This document shows positions 36,901-51,000 of a DNA stretch of 64,000 nucleotides, in pieces. The notes below the pieces were generated by a model. That model was given only the letters and a program-made list of their open reading frames with translations. It had not been told where the DNA came from and made no database searches. The stretch spans positions 28,548,115 through 28,612,114 of the forward strand of contig NC_052018.1 in the NCBI RefSeq assembly GCF_015832195.1. The letters are read 5' to 3'. Every line of letters starts with the position of its first letter. Position 1 is the first letter of the stretch. This DNA comes from Motacilla alba alba (taxonomy: Eukaryota; Chordata; Aves; Passeriformes; Motacillidae). The translations under genes were made by a program, and so were the position numbers.

Positions 36901-39900
36901 AACTATAACTACTATATCTACTAGCATCCTTCAATTACTCTTTAATTTTGTAACATTTACTATCCAGACTTGCCATCAACTATTGTGTTGGCTTTCCAGT
37001 ATCAATTTGCAATCTACTATTCATAGAAACAATGTCAGGCACAAGTTTCTCACTGTAGGGTTACAATACTCTTTCAGTAGTAGGGAAAGGATATAATTCT
37101 GGACCTTTTCCCCTATGACTGAGCAGAAATTTAGCCAAGGAAATATGTTTTCTTCTCCTTTAATCCTCTTCACGGCAAAATTTAAGAGGAACACCCAGAA
37201 AAGACACCATATGCTTGAGAATATGCCATCATATACTTTGTGAGCCCTGTAGTTGCTGCTGCCCTTTAGCCATTAAACTGCAAACAGTAATGTTTCCAGG
37301 TAGCCAGATCATGTTTATCACAGTGCATAAATCCTGTGTGTCCAAACTGATCACAAAGTGCAGCAGTCATTTCTCTGGAGCTTTCTGAAACCTTCAGCAA
37401 TCATCAAATTCCTCCTTCCTGGGCAGGGAAAAGAAGAAAAAATAATTTAAACGCAAATGATAAATTTACTTACATGATAAATGGGGATCTGTGCTTGAAT
37501 CTAGTTGTAGGATAACTTCCAAACTATGTTGTATAGTCAGCCAAGATAGACAGGGTAATATTGATCTGAAGTGGTTCATTGTGAATCCAGAAAATTGTGG
37601 CTCACTTCCAGCATTTCAAACATAGAACTACATAGGAAAAATACAACTTCCATTCAGATGCTTAATGCTAGTCTAAAAATTTTCTGGACAGAAACTATAT
37701 CAAATCCATCAACTGATTTACTATTCTTCCTCAATTTCACAATATTGTCTCTGTGCAGTCTTTTTACAGAATGCAAAAGAGCAGAAAAGACATATACAAT
37801 GGGAACATTAAACTGAATTTATGCCACAAATGAATGCATAGTGCATAAACATCAATCCTGATCGGACTGTTTTGCTCATCTAAGCAGAACAAAGCAGTCA
37901 GTAACACCTTTCAGGAACAATATCCATCGAGTAATATAGCACACAGCTATCCCTGGGGTCTAATCCGAAGGTCATCTCCACCTGACTCAAGACACAAAAT
38001 CCACATTTTTGCAGCCATTACTTTGGACCCACCCTAGAGTGATCCACAGTCTGCTTTTCAAAGTCCTTTTAGGACTGAGCCTTCTTTCTCTGTCCCCACT
38101 TGCTCTAATTACAAGTAAGGAGAAAGAAATAAAAGTTTATAGAAGGCTAGAAATGATGGACCAAGAAATTGCAGAATCACCATTGCTGGATTTTCTGCAG
38201 CTATGACTTTCAGTATATGGATGAATTTCATACACAGGAGGAGGGGTCAACAGACACCACTGTGTTGCATTTGGACATTCCACATACTGCTGAATTTGGG
38301 GTACAGCCACCTGTTGGGGACTAGACTAAGGTAGGTTTTTTACCCAAGATCAGCAGTTATAGGCTTAAACAAAAATTTATGATTAAACCTAACATTCAAT
38401 ATAGATGTAACTAGACCCACACAGACAAGTATAGTCTTGTATTGGAGTAGAATTTCTTCTTCTGCAGCATATTCATTTAAACAACCTACTATTTTCTCCC
38501 CAAACTACTTGTCAATTTAACCCAAATTTCCTGCATAATTTTAGGTGGAAGAAATAAGAAGTTATAACATTCTGGAGGACTGAATGCTGAATGCTCTAAC
38601 ATTATATTCTTTGTTTATTCTGTGAGAAGTGCATACCTTGAATAGTAGCAAATAACTTCAGTTTCTTTTTCCAACTGAGGGAATCCAAAACCACAGATCA
38701 TACTAGTTATATGAATTCCCTAAATATCAGCTAATTGGTCAGTCACTGATCAGTGCAGAAAGATGAACCACAAGTTCCTACTTCTTCATTAAGTGTGCTC
38801 ACAAGAAAACTATTTACCATTATATGGCTTCCTCAGGCATTGAAGTAAAAATTGATCTTTGAAAAACACTTAAATTTTTTGAGATATATGGTAAATATTA
38901 ATCTATAGCCCAGAACATTGAAAATTCATCTTCATCTCCAAGTTGCAGTAAACAGTTAAATATTTCTGATATGCAGTGGAAGCAAGTTCTTTGGAACTGC
39001 TCACTAAAAATTAAGAAATTAACAAAGTAGTTCTGCATAATTTGGTTCTACACATTATTTGTATGTATTAGTTTCAATGTTAGTGCCAAATCTGTTAATA
39101 ATTTAAAATACTTATTTCATCATTCCAAAACAAAATATTAAAAATATTCATACTTAATTTTGTTCTTAAGTAAGAGTTTGGAATTTCATTGCTAGAATTC
39201 CAACAGAAATAAGAAAATTCTTGGAGTTTTTTATCATATATTCTGCCAAAATATTCCATACATGCATGTATTCTAGGCTAATATATGACAATGAAATAAA
39301 TCAAAATTTGAGAAGTACTGGTTTATTATTTCATTGCTGTGTGAAGAGCTGATGAAATTGAACTGTTGTGTACCATGACATTTTGTCTGCATAATGCAAT
39401 AACCGCTTTATGGAAAATAAGTTGAGAATCTCATTACTTGACCAAGATTTATGATGGAACTTGTAAATGTATTTGCTTTCAATAAATCTGACAGAGATTG
39501 ACCACCATCCTTGTTAACATTTTGATAGACATCCTCTTTTAATGGCACCTAATTACAAAACAGCCAGAGCAATATGGTACTAAGATCAAAATTCTGTCTA
39601 GAAATAGCAATAACTGCCAGATTTAACTCATACATTTCTTTTATGGAGATCAGAAATAGCCCTTCTCTTTTCTGACATGCATATTAGAAAAGCTACTCAA
39701 AAAAGATCTGAACATTTTCTGAGGAATTATAGAATCCATCTCATCGGTTTTTCTGAAGTATTCCTAAAGCATCTATTTCCATTATGTCAGTGTGAAGAGC
39801 TCCCCTGCCTGTCTCCAAAGGAAATCATATGCTTGCTCTTACTGGGTGATGCAGATCAGTGTGGTCTGCAAGTGAGCAGTTCCTGGCACAGGCAGAAATA

Positions 39901-40957
39901 AGCTCAGGTGATATATTACCTGTAATGTAAGATATTGCATTCATTGTATATTCTGGGGATCAACCTATTTTACTTCATTTCCTCAAAATCCTTTTTCTCA
40001 TTTTGTTCCTAAGTATGAAGTTGTTGTTGAAGCATACCCTCATTTGTCTTTGTGGTTATTCTCTCTGTTACTGGGATTGGTGCACAAAGATCAAAGCCAT
40101 GAAAATGTCTCTAGAATTTAACCATTTTCCTAGAAAATTATCAGTTTTATCAATACTGAGGATGCAGACACAGACAAAATTCCAAACTAGTAAACCAGAT
40201 AATACATGTTGCATTATAAATTTATTTTGGCAAGTGCCCAACAAAGCAGTGTTAACAGAAAGTTAAATACATTTCAGGGTTGTACAAAAGGTTTTTTAAA
40301 AAACGGCCTTTAAAATGCACTTCAGTGGCACATGTTTAAAATCCCTTATGCATCAGTTCACAGGGGAAACAGATCACTTCAGTAACTGACAAGTGTTTCT
40401 GCAAGGGGAAGTTTAATTCAGATGTTTCAATTTCAATATTCAAATGCTACAGTCATGTCTACCATGGCTCACATAGAACGAGTGATTCAGGAGTCACACA
40501 GGTGAATACAGAAGTAATACAATATGAGAAGCCTAAAAAATGCAAAAAAAAAAAAAAGAAATAAACGCAGTCATTTTTTACTAAAGAATTTATTATTAAA
40601 TTTATTTTAAACAAAGAAACCTTCCATATCTTCTACTGCTTAGGGGCAGCTTTTAGATTAGTCTGAAATTCATCTGTGCCATCGAGTTCTAGTGGACTCT
40701 CTTATCTTTTTGTCTTAGTTAAACTATCCTATCTCATGAACAGACATTTTTATGCAAGTTTAAATCTTGTTTCATCAGGACAGATTCAGATTGATAACTG
40801 AGCCATGATTAATCACGTATCCAATTACATTGCATAATCTAGTGCATAGATGAGTTTTGGGGACTTTGTTCTCATCCCTCATAAGTTACTTTTCTGTCTT
40901 GTTCCTGACATCTATTTTCCACAGTCTCAGGTTCAGAAAAAAAATACTTTATGATTT
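33946..40957. other. Seven kb of unique DNA, no gene seen
   Basis: No transposon, exon or RNA gene was recognised. It contains the longest reading frame in the window (36542-37096, 184 codons), a locally more GC-rich patch (about 36330-36480), and an A-run near 40541-40557. Stretches near 39230-39640 and 40700-40910 are AT-rich with varied, non-repetitive composition and could be conserved non-coding DNA, which cannot be tested here. Confidence 0.5.
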
Positions 40958-41998
40958 TGTGGTGGGTTGACCTTGGCTAGTTGCCAGGCACCCACCAAGC
41001 TACTCTATTGCTTTTCCTCCTTAACAGGACAGACGGACAATGAAGAACACATGGAAGGAGATAAGAGAGATCACTTACCAATTGTCATGGGGTAAACAGA
41101 CTGGACTTGGGAAAATAAATTTAAGTTATTACCAAGCTGAATAAAATAATGAGAAATAAGAACAAATTTTTTAAAAAACATATTTTCCGCATTTTCCTTT
41201 TTTCCCAGGCTCAACTTCACTCCCAGCTCTTTTAATTCCTGCACCTCAAGTGGTGCAGTGGGACTGGGAGAAGGTTCCGTTGCAGGCAGCTCATAACACT
41301 CCATCTATGCTGTTCCCTCCTCCTCACACTCTTACCTTGCTCCAAGACAAGGGCTTGGAGGCCAACAGAGACAGTCCTTCAAGAACTTCTGCAACATTAG
41401 TCCTTTCCACAGGCTTACTGGTCCGGCGTGGGTCCTGCTGTGGAGTGCTGTCCTTGGTCACAGGTCTGACAGCAAACTTGCTCCTCTGTGGTGTCCTCTC
41501 CATGGGCTGTACTTCCTGGCAGGAGGTCAAGCATAGGCCCTTCATGACCCACAGCTGCTTTTAAGGACTATGCACCTGCAGTGATGTGGGGTTGTCTACA
41601 GGCAGCAGGTGGGCATTTGTTCCACAGTGGATATCCATAGGATGCAAGGAAAAACCTGTCACTACACTCTCTCTGCAGGCTGTAGGAGAATCTCTGGTTG
41701 TATGACTGGACTTCCTCCTCCCCCTCTTTCTTCACTGACCTTGGGGCCTACAGAGTTGTTTCTCTCACAAATTCTCACTCCTCTATCCCAGCTTCTGATG
41801 GACACATTTTTCTTTCTTAAATATGCTACCACAGAGGTGCTCCTGCTGTTTCTGATGGGCTCAGCTTTACTTAGTGGTGGGTCTGTCTTGGTGCCAGCTG
41901 GATCTCTCTCTGATGTAAGGGCAGCTCCTGATGTCTTCCCACAAATGCTGCTCACACAGCCCCCAGCTGCCAAAACTTTGCCACATAGATCAAATTGA
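40958..41998 (-). mobile_element. ERV solo LTR, antisense, about 1.04 kb
   Basis: Starts TGTGGTGGGTTGACCTTGG (the reverse complement of an LTR end CCAACCCACCACA-type) and runs through 'gccaggcacccaccaagc', 'gagatcacttaccaattgtc', 'aggctcaacttcactccca', 'ctctgcaggctgtaggagaa', 'cttcttcactgaccttgggg', 'ctgatgggctcagctttact' and 'caaaactttgccacatag'. Same family and order as 59550-60581. GATTT occurs at 40953-40957 and at 41997-42001, a possible 5-bp target duplication, though the right boundary is blurred. Frames of 104-129 codons on both strands are LTR translations. Confidence 0.82.
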
Positions 41999-44809
41999 TT
42001 TTTCAGTTTGTTTCACCTTACATAGTAAGGCTGTAGAATAAAAAAAATATAAAAAAAACACAAACAAAAAACTTCAGAAATGTCTAAAATGCACATATGC
42101 ATTGATGGCAATACCAGACAGTGCTATTTTTTTAATGCAGCCTGACTACTAGTAAAAATGGTTATTTAATTTCATCCTTTGCTGTGAATACTCACACCCA
42201 GTTCATTATTTAAAATTGATCTCTTTGCAACTCAAACTTATGAGCTTTGTCATTAGTCACTGTACTTAGCCATACTAAACTATTCACTGTGACTTCTGGC
42301 AGCAACCAAAGTTTCAGATTCCTCTGCAAGCATGAGAAATACTTCCCATCTTGAGGGATCTAAAGCTGTGCTGTAGCTGCCCTCCCTACTATAGACAAGA
42401 TTAATCTCACTTAACTTCAGCTGACTAGTCTAGTCCTGTACAGAGACAGGAGATTTCAGGCAGGGGTTTATCTGTCTTAGATGTCACGGGCTTTAGACAC
42501 CTCTCCTTATCTTATGAAATAGTCTAGGAGAATAAAATTCCTGAGATTGAATCCATACTGTGGATGGGGAAACTAATTTCTCAGTGGTAAGCGAACACTA
42601 GCAAATCAGTGGTCCTTCAAACAAATTAATTAAAATCTTTCAAAAAATAGAATACTACAAATGTATAGACTTTCATGCATTATCATAACAGACTTCATGT
42701 CAATGTCCTTTGGTGAAGGCAAAAATATTTTTAGCACATAGGTATAATTTGCAAGTATCAGTCTACTTACAGTGTAAGAGGACCACACAGTATTGCAGTA
42801 AATACAGTCTGTGAAATACACAGGGACAGGACTGCCCAGAAACACCACTGGCGTTACTGTTGACTATAAAAAATGGGCTTTTTCAGTCAACATTTTTACA
42901 CTGTAAACGTTTAAACATAAACCAGTAGGACTGCAGGTCTGTAGGATGCTGGATGTCTGTTATGTGTTTTTAAGATGTGCTAGACCTAATGTCAGCATGG
43001 ATCTACTGTGTGTTTGATCACTAAAACCCCTTAAGAGTATTAGACATAATTCCACAATTCATCTAATCTGTGCTGGAGTTTAATGTAAAGCCTGTTATGT
43101 TCAAAACATCCATCTTTTTGCAGTGCTTTGCACATTAGGATGACTAATTTTAAAGTTAGCACTTCCATCTAACATGCAGCATAAGTAAGGAAGTTGAAAT
43201 ATGCAAGTGCACAGGTCATTTACAAAGTGTTTATACTAGAATATACTAACTGTACAAAAGACAGAAACCTACTTTCTGGCACTTTACCCTTATTATGTCC
43301 ACAGGCACTACAAAGATTTCCTTGGTATTCTGCTTTTACCGGCATTTAGGTTAAAGTTTAAATACTAAAATCAACAAAATTATTGAGATAGCTAAATGAG
43401 CAGAAGTTGTGTGCTAAAGGGTACTCCTATTTAAATATCTTGCAGATGAGACTATGCCACAAATACAACAGAAAACAATTTCCCTGGTTCCCTGAAGTTT
43501 AGAGCTGCTTTCAAAAAATGCAATTTTTGTTCCTCCTTTCAGATAATCTATCTGCCTACTGAGAGGGGTATTAACTATCTCAAGACCCATTCTCCTTAGC
43601 CCTCATTATCATTTCCCATCTTCTTCTCTGTAGAATTTAACCAGCTAAAACAACTCACAGAACAAAATACTCTGGAGGCAAACTGCTTGTAATGCTTTTA
43701 ATGGTGGCCCCCCCGTGCTTGCCACTTTGCTGTGAAAGCCAGCATGGTAGGTGCTCCTGAAGCTGCCTGATGGGGTGTCTCTGCAGGGCTTGAACTCTTT
43801 CAGTATAGAATCAGTCTCACATAAGACTCTCACAAGTTATTTATGAAAACAGTAGACATTTCAAACATAGAGCATTCTCTTCTTTTCAAGAAAACAAAAG
43901 AAAACAGAAGACTTTTTAGCCGAGGTACCGTCAGTACCTCATGAGAGGCTGTAATATTGGGTTAGTCATCCAGACTAAGAGTATGGGAAGGTGTTCTTGA
44001 AAGTTCTAGCAAAAAAAGGGAAAGTGATCAGCGCACAAATGTTTTTGTGTCCATTTTTAATGTTTTTTCCAGAATATTTTATTTTTTCATTTACGTTAAA
44101 GGAATTTAAATTAACTTCTTTTCACATGGCTAATCTTCAGTTTAAAAAAAAAAAAGTGATCATGATAATTTTGAAAATATTTTTTTTGAAAGGAAGTTAA
44201 CACTGGAATTCCTCGGTCTATTTAAACTTGTCATCTTCAATTGTTCATAGTGACAGATTTCCTAATGCTCACCAGGCACTCACGCATTTTATGTTTGTTG
44301 GAGTGTGCATCTTGTAATGTTCACAGCTTCACTGATTCAATCATTCCTATTTTTGTTACTGATTCGGAAAGACTCACAGTATGAGGGAGAACAACAGGAG
44401 TGAATTGGTGATGCTGACTTCATCCAAGCATTTTTTTAGGATTCATAAATATACAGAAAGCCTAATCTCACCATTTTCTTGGAAGTGATTTAATTTGCAT
44501 CATTCTCTTGTCTTGCAGAAGATTTTTTTTATTATTGTAGAGCACTGATTCAAAAAAAACCAAACAAACAAAAGAAATAAAAATAATACAACAGCCTCTA
44601 AGTTCTAGATAAGCATCTGCTCAAGCTGTTCAACTTTGTCTAAATAGTTCCATACCTATATTTTGCAGAGACTTCAAAGGCACCCTTTGCCTCACTCATT
44701 CACTGAATACATAATACCTCCTAAGAAGCAAATCATTTCATCCAAAAAAACACAGGAGCTTCCAAACAGCATGAGAACTAAGTAACCATTCAGAGCGACT
44801 AACCCAAAT
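41999..44809. other. Unique DNA, no gene seen
   Basis: No exon or transposon was recognised. Contains A-rich runs near 42039-42072 and 44141-44153. Confidence 0.5.
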
Positions 44810-44817
44810 TTCTAGTC
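44810..44817. repeat. Left 8-bp target-site duplication
   Basis: TTCTAGTC directly abuts the CAG terminus of the MITE and matches 45002-45009 at 7 of 8 bases. Confidence 0.75.
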
Positions 44818-45001
44818 CAGAGATTTTCAGTCCTTTTCAGTTTGTTTACCTGCATAAATTTCCCAAAGGAGATGTGGATCCTTTCAGAAATGTCACATGT
44901 CTGTAGATTTCTGCAGCATATGGGAAGTTGGCTTTTTATTTGCTGGGGGTTTTTTTGCTAAAATCCACAGGGGTCTACAGAGCAAAGGCTGAAAATCCCT
45001 G
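44818..45001. mobile_element. hAT-like MITE, 184 bp
   Basis: Terminal inverted repeats: left CAGAGATTTTCAGTCCTTT, right (reverse-complemented) CAGGGATTTTCAGCCTTTG, about 16 of 19 matching. The CAG-start and the TTTTCA-type TIR resemble Charlie-group hAT elements. It is flanked by TTCTAGTC (44810-44817) and TTCTGGTC (45002-45009), an 8-bp target-site duplication with 7 of 8 identical, exactly the length hAT transposases make. It has no coding capacity, so it was mobilised in trans. The family name is not determined. A short frame at 44928-45197 overlaps it by chance. Confidence 0.8.
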
Positions 45002-45009
45002 TTCTGGTC
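45002..45009. repeat. Right 8-bp target-site duplication
   Basis: TTCTGGTC directly follows the CTG terminus of the MITE. Confidence 0.75.
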
Positions 45010-48000
45010 TAAATCAGGCATTGCAGAGATGTGAGTATGCACTTCGCCATTTACACTCCAGGGCCTTTCTCATCAAATGTTCACACAAGAGATGGCTTAT
45101 GAGGCCAAGATTTCAATCAAATGCTGAATGGGCAGGGAGGGAGCTGTGGTTTATTCATCAAACAGGAGGCAAGTTCCTTATACTTTTATTTTCCTAAAGA
45201 AGTTCCAAAGGCTTTTATTTCATATGATTCATGATAGGAAAATTTTAATGCATTGATAGAATGTAGACCATTCAGCTCTAGTTACAACCTTGTCACATGA
45301 TTTGTTGAAAACTTAGAAACTCTGAGATCTCCACAGACAAGAAATACATGGGCCACATTGTGTTCACGATGTAATTTAAAATATTTCTGGAATTTCTTAA
45401 AACTCTTCTCCATTAAAAAAAAAATTAAATTTCTTTATTCTAGTTACATAATTTGGGATTTGGGGAAAAGGGGCAGAAATACAGATTAGGTTAGGAGCCA
45501 CATACAAAAGTGATGGTGACTTCTAAAAAAATGCAACTAAATAAAGACATCCAAGCCTCATCAGTACATTTTATCAGTTCATTATTCAGGTCCTGACTTT
45601 AAATTAAAAGAAATTGAGAGTTTTTCACTTAAGATGTTTATACCTATCATTCTTTCAGCTGAAAGCAAGCAACTTCTTTCTTTACTGATGTTATACATAT
45701 ACATATGGGCCATATTTTGGAATGGAGCTATGAAGAAAATATTTTGCTGCTATTAACATGAATCTGAAATGAGACTATAGTGACAGCTGTGGCTGTATTA
45801 CCTATCTAGGGGGCTCTCTGAAGTCTTTATTTTTCACCATTGCACATTTGGTCTTTTCAAAACTCAGGTGAAATATAAGATAATAGAGCTGTCTAAAATC
45901 ACAGACAGTATTTTTATCTCAGTGCCTAATACAAGAGTAATTTTCTTTCATACACATGAAACAGCACTAACATGGCCTACTAACTGTACAAAGCTCAATA
46001 GAAATAAATCTGACCAAGCCCTCACATAGCTCAAACCCCCAAATATGCTCACAGTACCAGAACAATAAACCAAGAAAAGGTTAGTAAATAATGCTACTAA
46101 TGTACAATGGAAGGTCAAATGATCATAATGCAATACCTGTCACATGCACAATGCAGTATAAACATACATACTAAATTAATAATTTTAAAATGAAAACCAA
46201 TAGACTATGCTCTCTTATTTAAGAAGGTTTAGCAAAAGGACAAAAATATATCTTAAATTAAACTAGGGTGTTTAAAAAGTGAGCTTAGTATTTCCAGGAA
46301 GCTCAAACAATATATTTTCCCCCCATATTTTTAGAGCATAAATCATTAGGAGAGTTAAATGTAAAACAGCCTTTAAGGGAGTAGGACTCAGTCAATGAGA
46401 TAAAGAGGCAAGTAGCTTGTGAACAGGAGAGCAGTTAAAAGTAAAGATTCATCAGGGATCTTACCTAATGAAGACAGAAAAGACCTTGGAGTACCTGGAG
46501 TAGCTGCTATTTGAGGTTTTCAAGGACAGGCTAGTTAGTGTCAGCATTTGTCAACAATGATGACTGAAGTAAAAATTATTCTCCTTTTTTACGAAACTTG
46601 CATCAGTTTGTCTCCCACAGCCCCTTCCAGACCTCTTTCAGTAGGGATGCATGGATTTGGATTAGAAAATTACCTGAGAGCCTTCATAAAAAATGCTGAA
46701 AACTGCTTTTTCTGCATCTTTTCCTGCATAGAAGAAAGTATTGGAGCACTTGAGAGCTTGATTTCTCACCCACATCTCAGCAGATCTCAAGAGAAAAGGT
46801 CAGGAAACCAGTTGCAGTTGTCTGATCCCAGACCATCACCAATGTACAAGATAGGACTGAGTTTCTAGATTCAAGTTATGTGTTTGCTTTGAGAGAGTAT
46901 GCAAAAGTAGCATCACAGGGTGGAAAACCCCTCCTCTGTGGGGGTCCTTGCACAAGATATTGCCCCTGGCATTCTCTGTCCCTGGAAGAGTGAGGCAAGA
47001 GGTAGGAGAAGTAAGCTACATTATCCACTACTTGGATCTTTCCTACGAATTAGCATAAACTCTTTCTATTTCTTAATGTTTATTTTAATTTATATTTACT
47101 TTAGAACAACGTCCCCATTTCTGGCCTCATTTTCCCCAGGTATTTGAATATTTATGAAGCTATATAAACAAGAATACATGGAGATTGAATACTCCTTTAT
47201 AAAAACACAGTGGTAGGATTGACAGAATATTTGTACTTTTCATGACTGATGTTGAAAATTGAAAACATAATTTTCCCAGAAGGCCTATGTGGCTCCTGAA
47301 AAACCTGCCAGTTTTATATTTTACATTTGAGGGGGAAAAAAATAGCAAGAAAGAAATAGAGAAAGAAAGAGAGAAAAGCAAGATGCAGGGAAAAATGCAC
47401 TAGGTACTTTGTAAGGCTGCAGTTAGCACCTGTCCTTTCTCAAGCACTTCTCCTGCTGCTGTTTGAGAGGCAGAGCCTGCATTGAGTAACAAATCACAGT
47501 GCACAGAGTTACAACAATCACCATCAGTGTTTTACAGTGACAGCCTCATGCATCCTTTCCTGCCATCCTTGTTAGGAATAATCCGGTGGTACAGAACTGC
47601 ATGGAACAGCTATGTGCATGGCAACAACACCATCACTTCATTTCTTTTTTTCCTGTGTGTCAGGCCCTTAAATATCTACAGCTTCCCTGCAACTTACCTT
47701 CCAGTTCTCTGTAGCACTAGGTAAAGAGTTCTGCTGCCATTTAATTCTCAGAGTTGCTGCTGGCAGAAATTAAAGGACACAAATCACGCTCACTCGTGAG
47801 CTGCTAATTCAGTGCTGATGCAATCCTAACAACAGAGGAAGTTCCCCTGTAGTTAGGACTCAAGAATTTTTGCACTTAGTCTTTTCCTAATAACAGTGCT
47901 GAAAATTTGGCATGAGATTTGTTCATGCAGATGCATCCACAGAGACCTTGCTTTTGTGCTTCATTTTTGCTATTTTCCTTAATTCAAAAATAATTCATTC

Positions 48001-51000
48001 TAGATTAAACATAAATGTTCTATTCTTTGACTATGGAAACAATGAGATGACAAACCACAACTAATCACATTTTCAGTAACAATAACTGAAATGGTTTACT
48101 CAGCATGCATACATTTTAAAAGACAGTTTCGTAACTGCATTTTACTAGAGGGCAGTAAAACCTTCTGCTTCGTTGAGCAAATCCTGTGTCCAAATCTTCA
48201 TTTACATCCCTGTGTGGGCTGTTACACTGCAAACTTGGATCTGAGTGCATTTTCCTCCCACCTTCTTTTTCTTGCAGTCATTAAAGTTTATTTGAAGAAT
48301 AACACTAGATTGACATTAAGCGAGAAGCACTATTGCTACTTGTGGGCATCTTCTGTTTTCTTGCAGTCTTAGTTAATCTATGTACAGGAATGCATTTATT
48401 TTTTTATTTTGGGGGATTGTTTCTGGATTTTTTTGGTTCTGGGCATCTTTGCATTGAAACACCATTCAAAAAGCTCATTTTATTTATGAAAGCAAAAATA
48501 TCTCTGAGCCTGCTCTAAATATCATATAATATGGACAGGCATCAGTTACTTTTTTTTCTGCACCATATGATACAGTTAAAGAAATGGGGAAACCCCTTTC
48601 ACACAAGCATCTTACTTCTATTTCCATTTTGCTTCTAAACTGCTGGGCAGTTGTATTCAAATACAGATTTTCTGATCAAATGACTTTTAACATGCTCCCC
48701 ACATGAATGAGATATCCTCAGTTATGCATGACAATTTTCCATTGTTAGGGTATTTTTCCCATTACGCAATACCAGTGTTGAAATTCCAATGCAGCTATAT
48801 TAATTAGCAGAAAAACAAACCAGTTTTATTATCAAGAAGGATGTATTTTGGAAGCAGTTGGTTACTTAGCAACAGCTTCAGGTATTAAAACTTCTTTTAC
48901 TAACAAGTAGGAAAAAAAAAAAGGATACTGCTTACTACAGTACATTAGATCAGCATGCTTTGTGTAAAGGATTTTAACAGTCAAGAGATGTGACTGTGTT
49001 TAAGATTCCTTTTTCCAGTCACTAGTTCATTGTCAGCAGCATCTACAGAGCAGCTTTATGTGCATTCAGAGACAGCCAGGAAATTAGTTCTGCATGACTG
49101 ACTCAGCACTGTAGCACTGAGAACCACTCTCACCCATTTCCTTAAACAATTGTTTATTTCTTGGGTGATAACAATGTTAAATATCACAATTCTAGATGAA
49201 AAACCTCAGATGCTTTATTTATATTAAAGGTAAAAAGTACTAGCACTAGTAAAGTGAAGTCCTAGCTTATTTCTGGCATTACAAGACTTTTTTTTTTTTT
49301 GCAATTATTATTGAAAGTTCAAAATGATTCTTGGTAGCTTGTTTAGTGTTTTTTTGATGCTAAATGGAAGTGAGAAGAAAAAATCCAGCAAACTAAAATT
49401 GAATGCAAGTAATAGTGCCTTATCAAAGTGAGAAATCTAAAATTAAATAAAATCTTTGTATCAAAAAGAAGATCTATTAGACTTTTCATGATAGAAAAAC
49501 AAGTCAGATCTTAAGACCTGCACGCATTGAGAATTCAGATAATTCAAGATAAAGCAGAGAGTTAGGGTTCAGATGATAGATATTCAGTTGTTTCTTTTTG
49601 AGTTGCCTTTTGTCCAAGCTGCTTAGGATTCCCCCTATGATGGGCATTTAGACATCTGCCCGAAGATAAGCACTGAAAGTCCCAAGTGGGAGTTTGGCAA
49701 ATTTGAACAGGCCCTGGGAAGGCATTTTGCTACCCCCCAAATGCAATATGAAACAATCCAGTCTATAAGAAAACACTGAGAACAGAGTGCATGCAGCATA
49801 TTGCCTCTCTACCCAGATGAATTTATGAAGACACATGATGTACTCAGCATTCATAGTATCGAAGCCTTCCCTGAAAATATGAACTATAACCATGATTCTT
49901 GAGCACTATCAGGGCTCCCGCATTTCTTTCAAAACACATCCAGAAGAAACCTCTCATTTCCCGCTCACAGGAAGTAGAGGCTTGCAAACTATGAAATTTC
50001 AGAGCTAAGTAACAGCTGAGTGGTTTCTCAGCAGCACCATTTTGGATTTAGGCAATACATTCTCTCTAAGGCCTGCTGAAAGGGCGTGAACCCTTTTATT
50101 GTATCCTAATAATTTCTGATTTCTTTCTGGTTATGAAGTTAATCTGAAAATACTGTCTGTCACTGTTTAGTGTTGCTCTTGTCCTAAAATGGAGAGCTCT
50201 TCAACTAGAGGTTTGCTTTCTATTTTAAGTTTCCACAATGTGTTAGTGGCTAGGGCTAAAGGACCACTAAAAGCAGAGTGTTTTCCTGTAAATCTCCCAG
50301 TTGCTAACACAGTTTGGCTTCAGCCATATGCAGAATATTTTTCAATTTGTTTCTTGGCTAAAGCAAAAAGTCAGCTCTTATTTATGGATTTATCTATTCA
50401 GTTGGGTACATTTGTTTCCTGTAGCAACGTGCACTGTTTATTATTAAAGAATGAAAGGCTATTGCTTTCTGTTGTGATAATTTTGCATTTTCTTTGATGT
50501 CTGATAAGAGATTTTTTTTCTTATTAACCTCTGGGACAAGAAGACAATTTCATGCTGTCAGTAAAATACTGACAAGACTGGGCTCAGAGTTTCCTTTTTT
50601 GTATCCTGTTAAAAAAATAAAAGCAAAATAAAATAAATCTCTGATCCATAAATATAGATTTCATGAAACATAGGAAACATTTCATATTGGTTATATGTAG
50701 GGAAGAAAGATAATGGCACATTAGTTTGTCTTTTTCATACATTTTCCTACTATAAGTAGGTGAGTAACTTCAGTTTTCAGTCTTGAATGGGTTAGTAAGG
50801 GATTCCCAAGTGATGGAATAAGAGTGATATGTGAAGGATAAATAAATGTTGTAATGTAAGAAAAATGTGTTATGTGACAGGAGCAAAGATATCAGTTTGA
50901 AATTTATATCATTCTATCCAATCCAAAACATCTCTGAAATGTGTCTGCAATGTGCCTTTGTTCAGCAAGAAGACATGGCATTACAACCAATGTGACCACC

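Noticed and set aside
36542..37096. Longest open frame in the window, 184 codons, plus strand
   Set aside because: No recognisable domain, no supporting promoter, splice or polyadenylation context, and a mixed low-information composition. A frame this long is expected by chance now and then in 64 kb searched in six frames.
41250..41998. 104-129-codon frames on both strands
   Set aside because: Translations of an antisense LTR; LTRs are non-coding.
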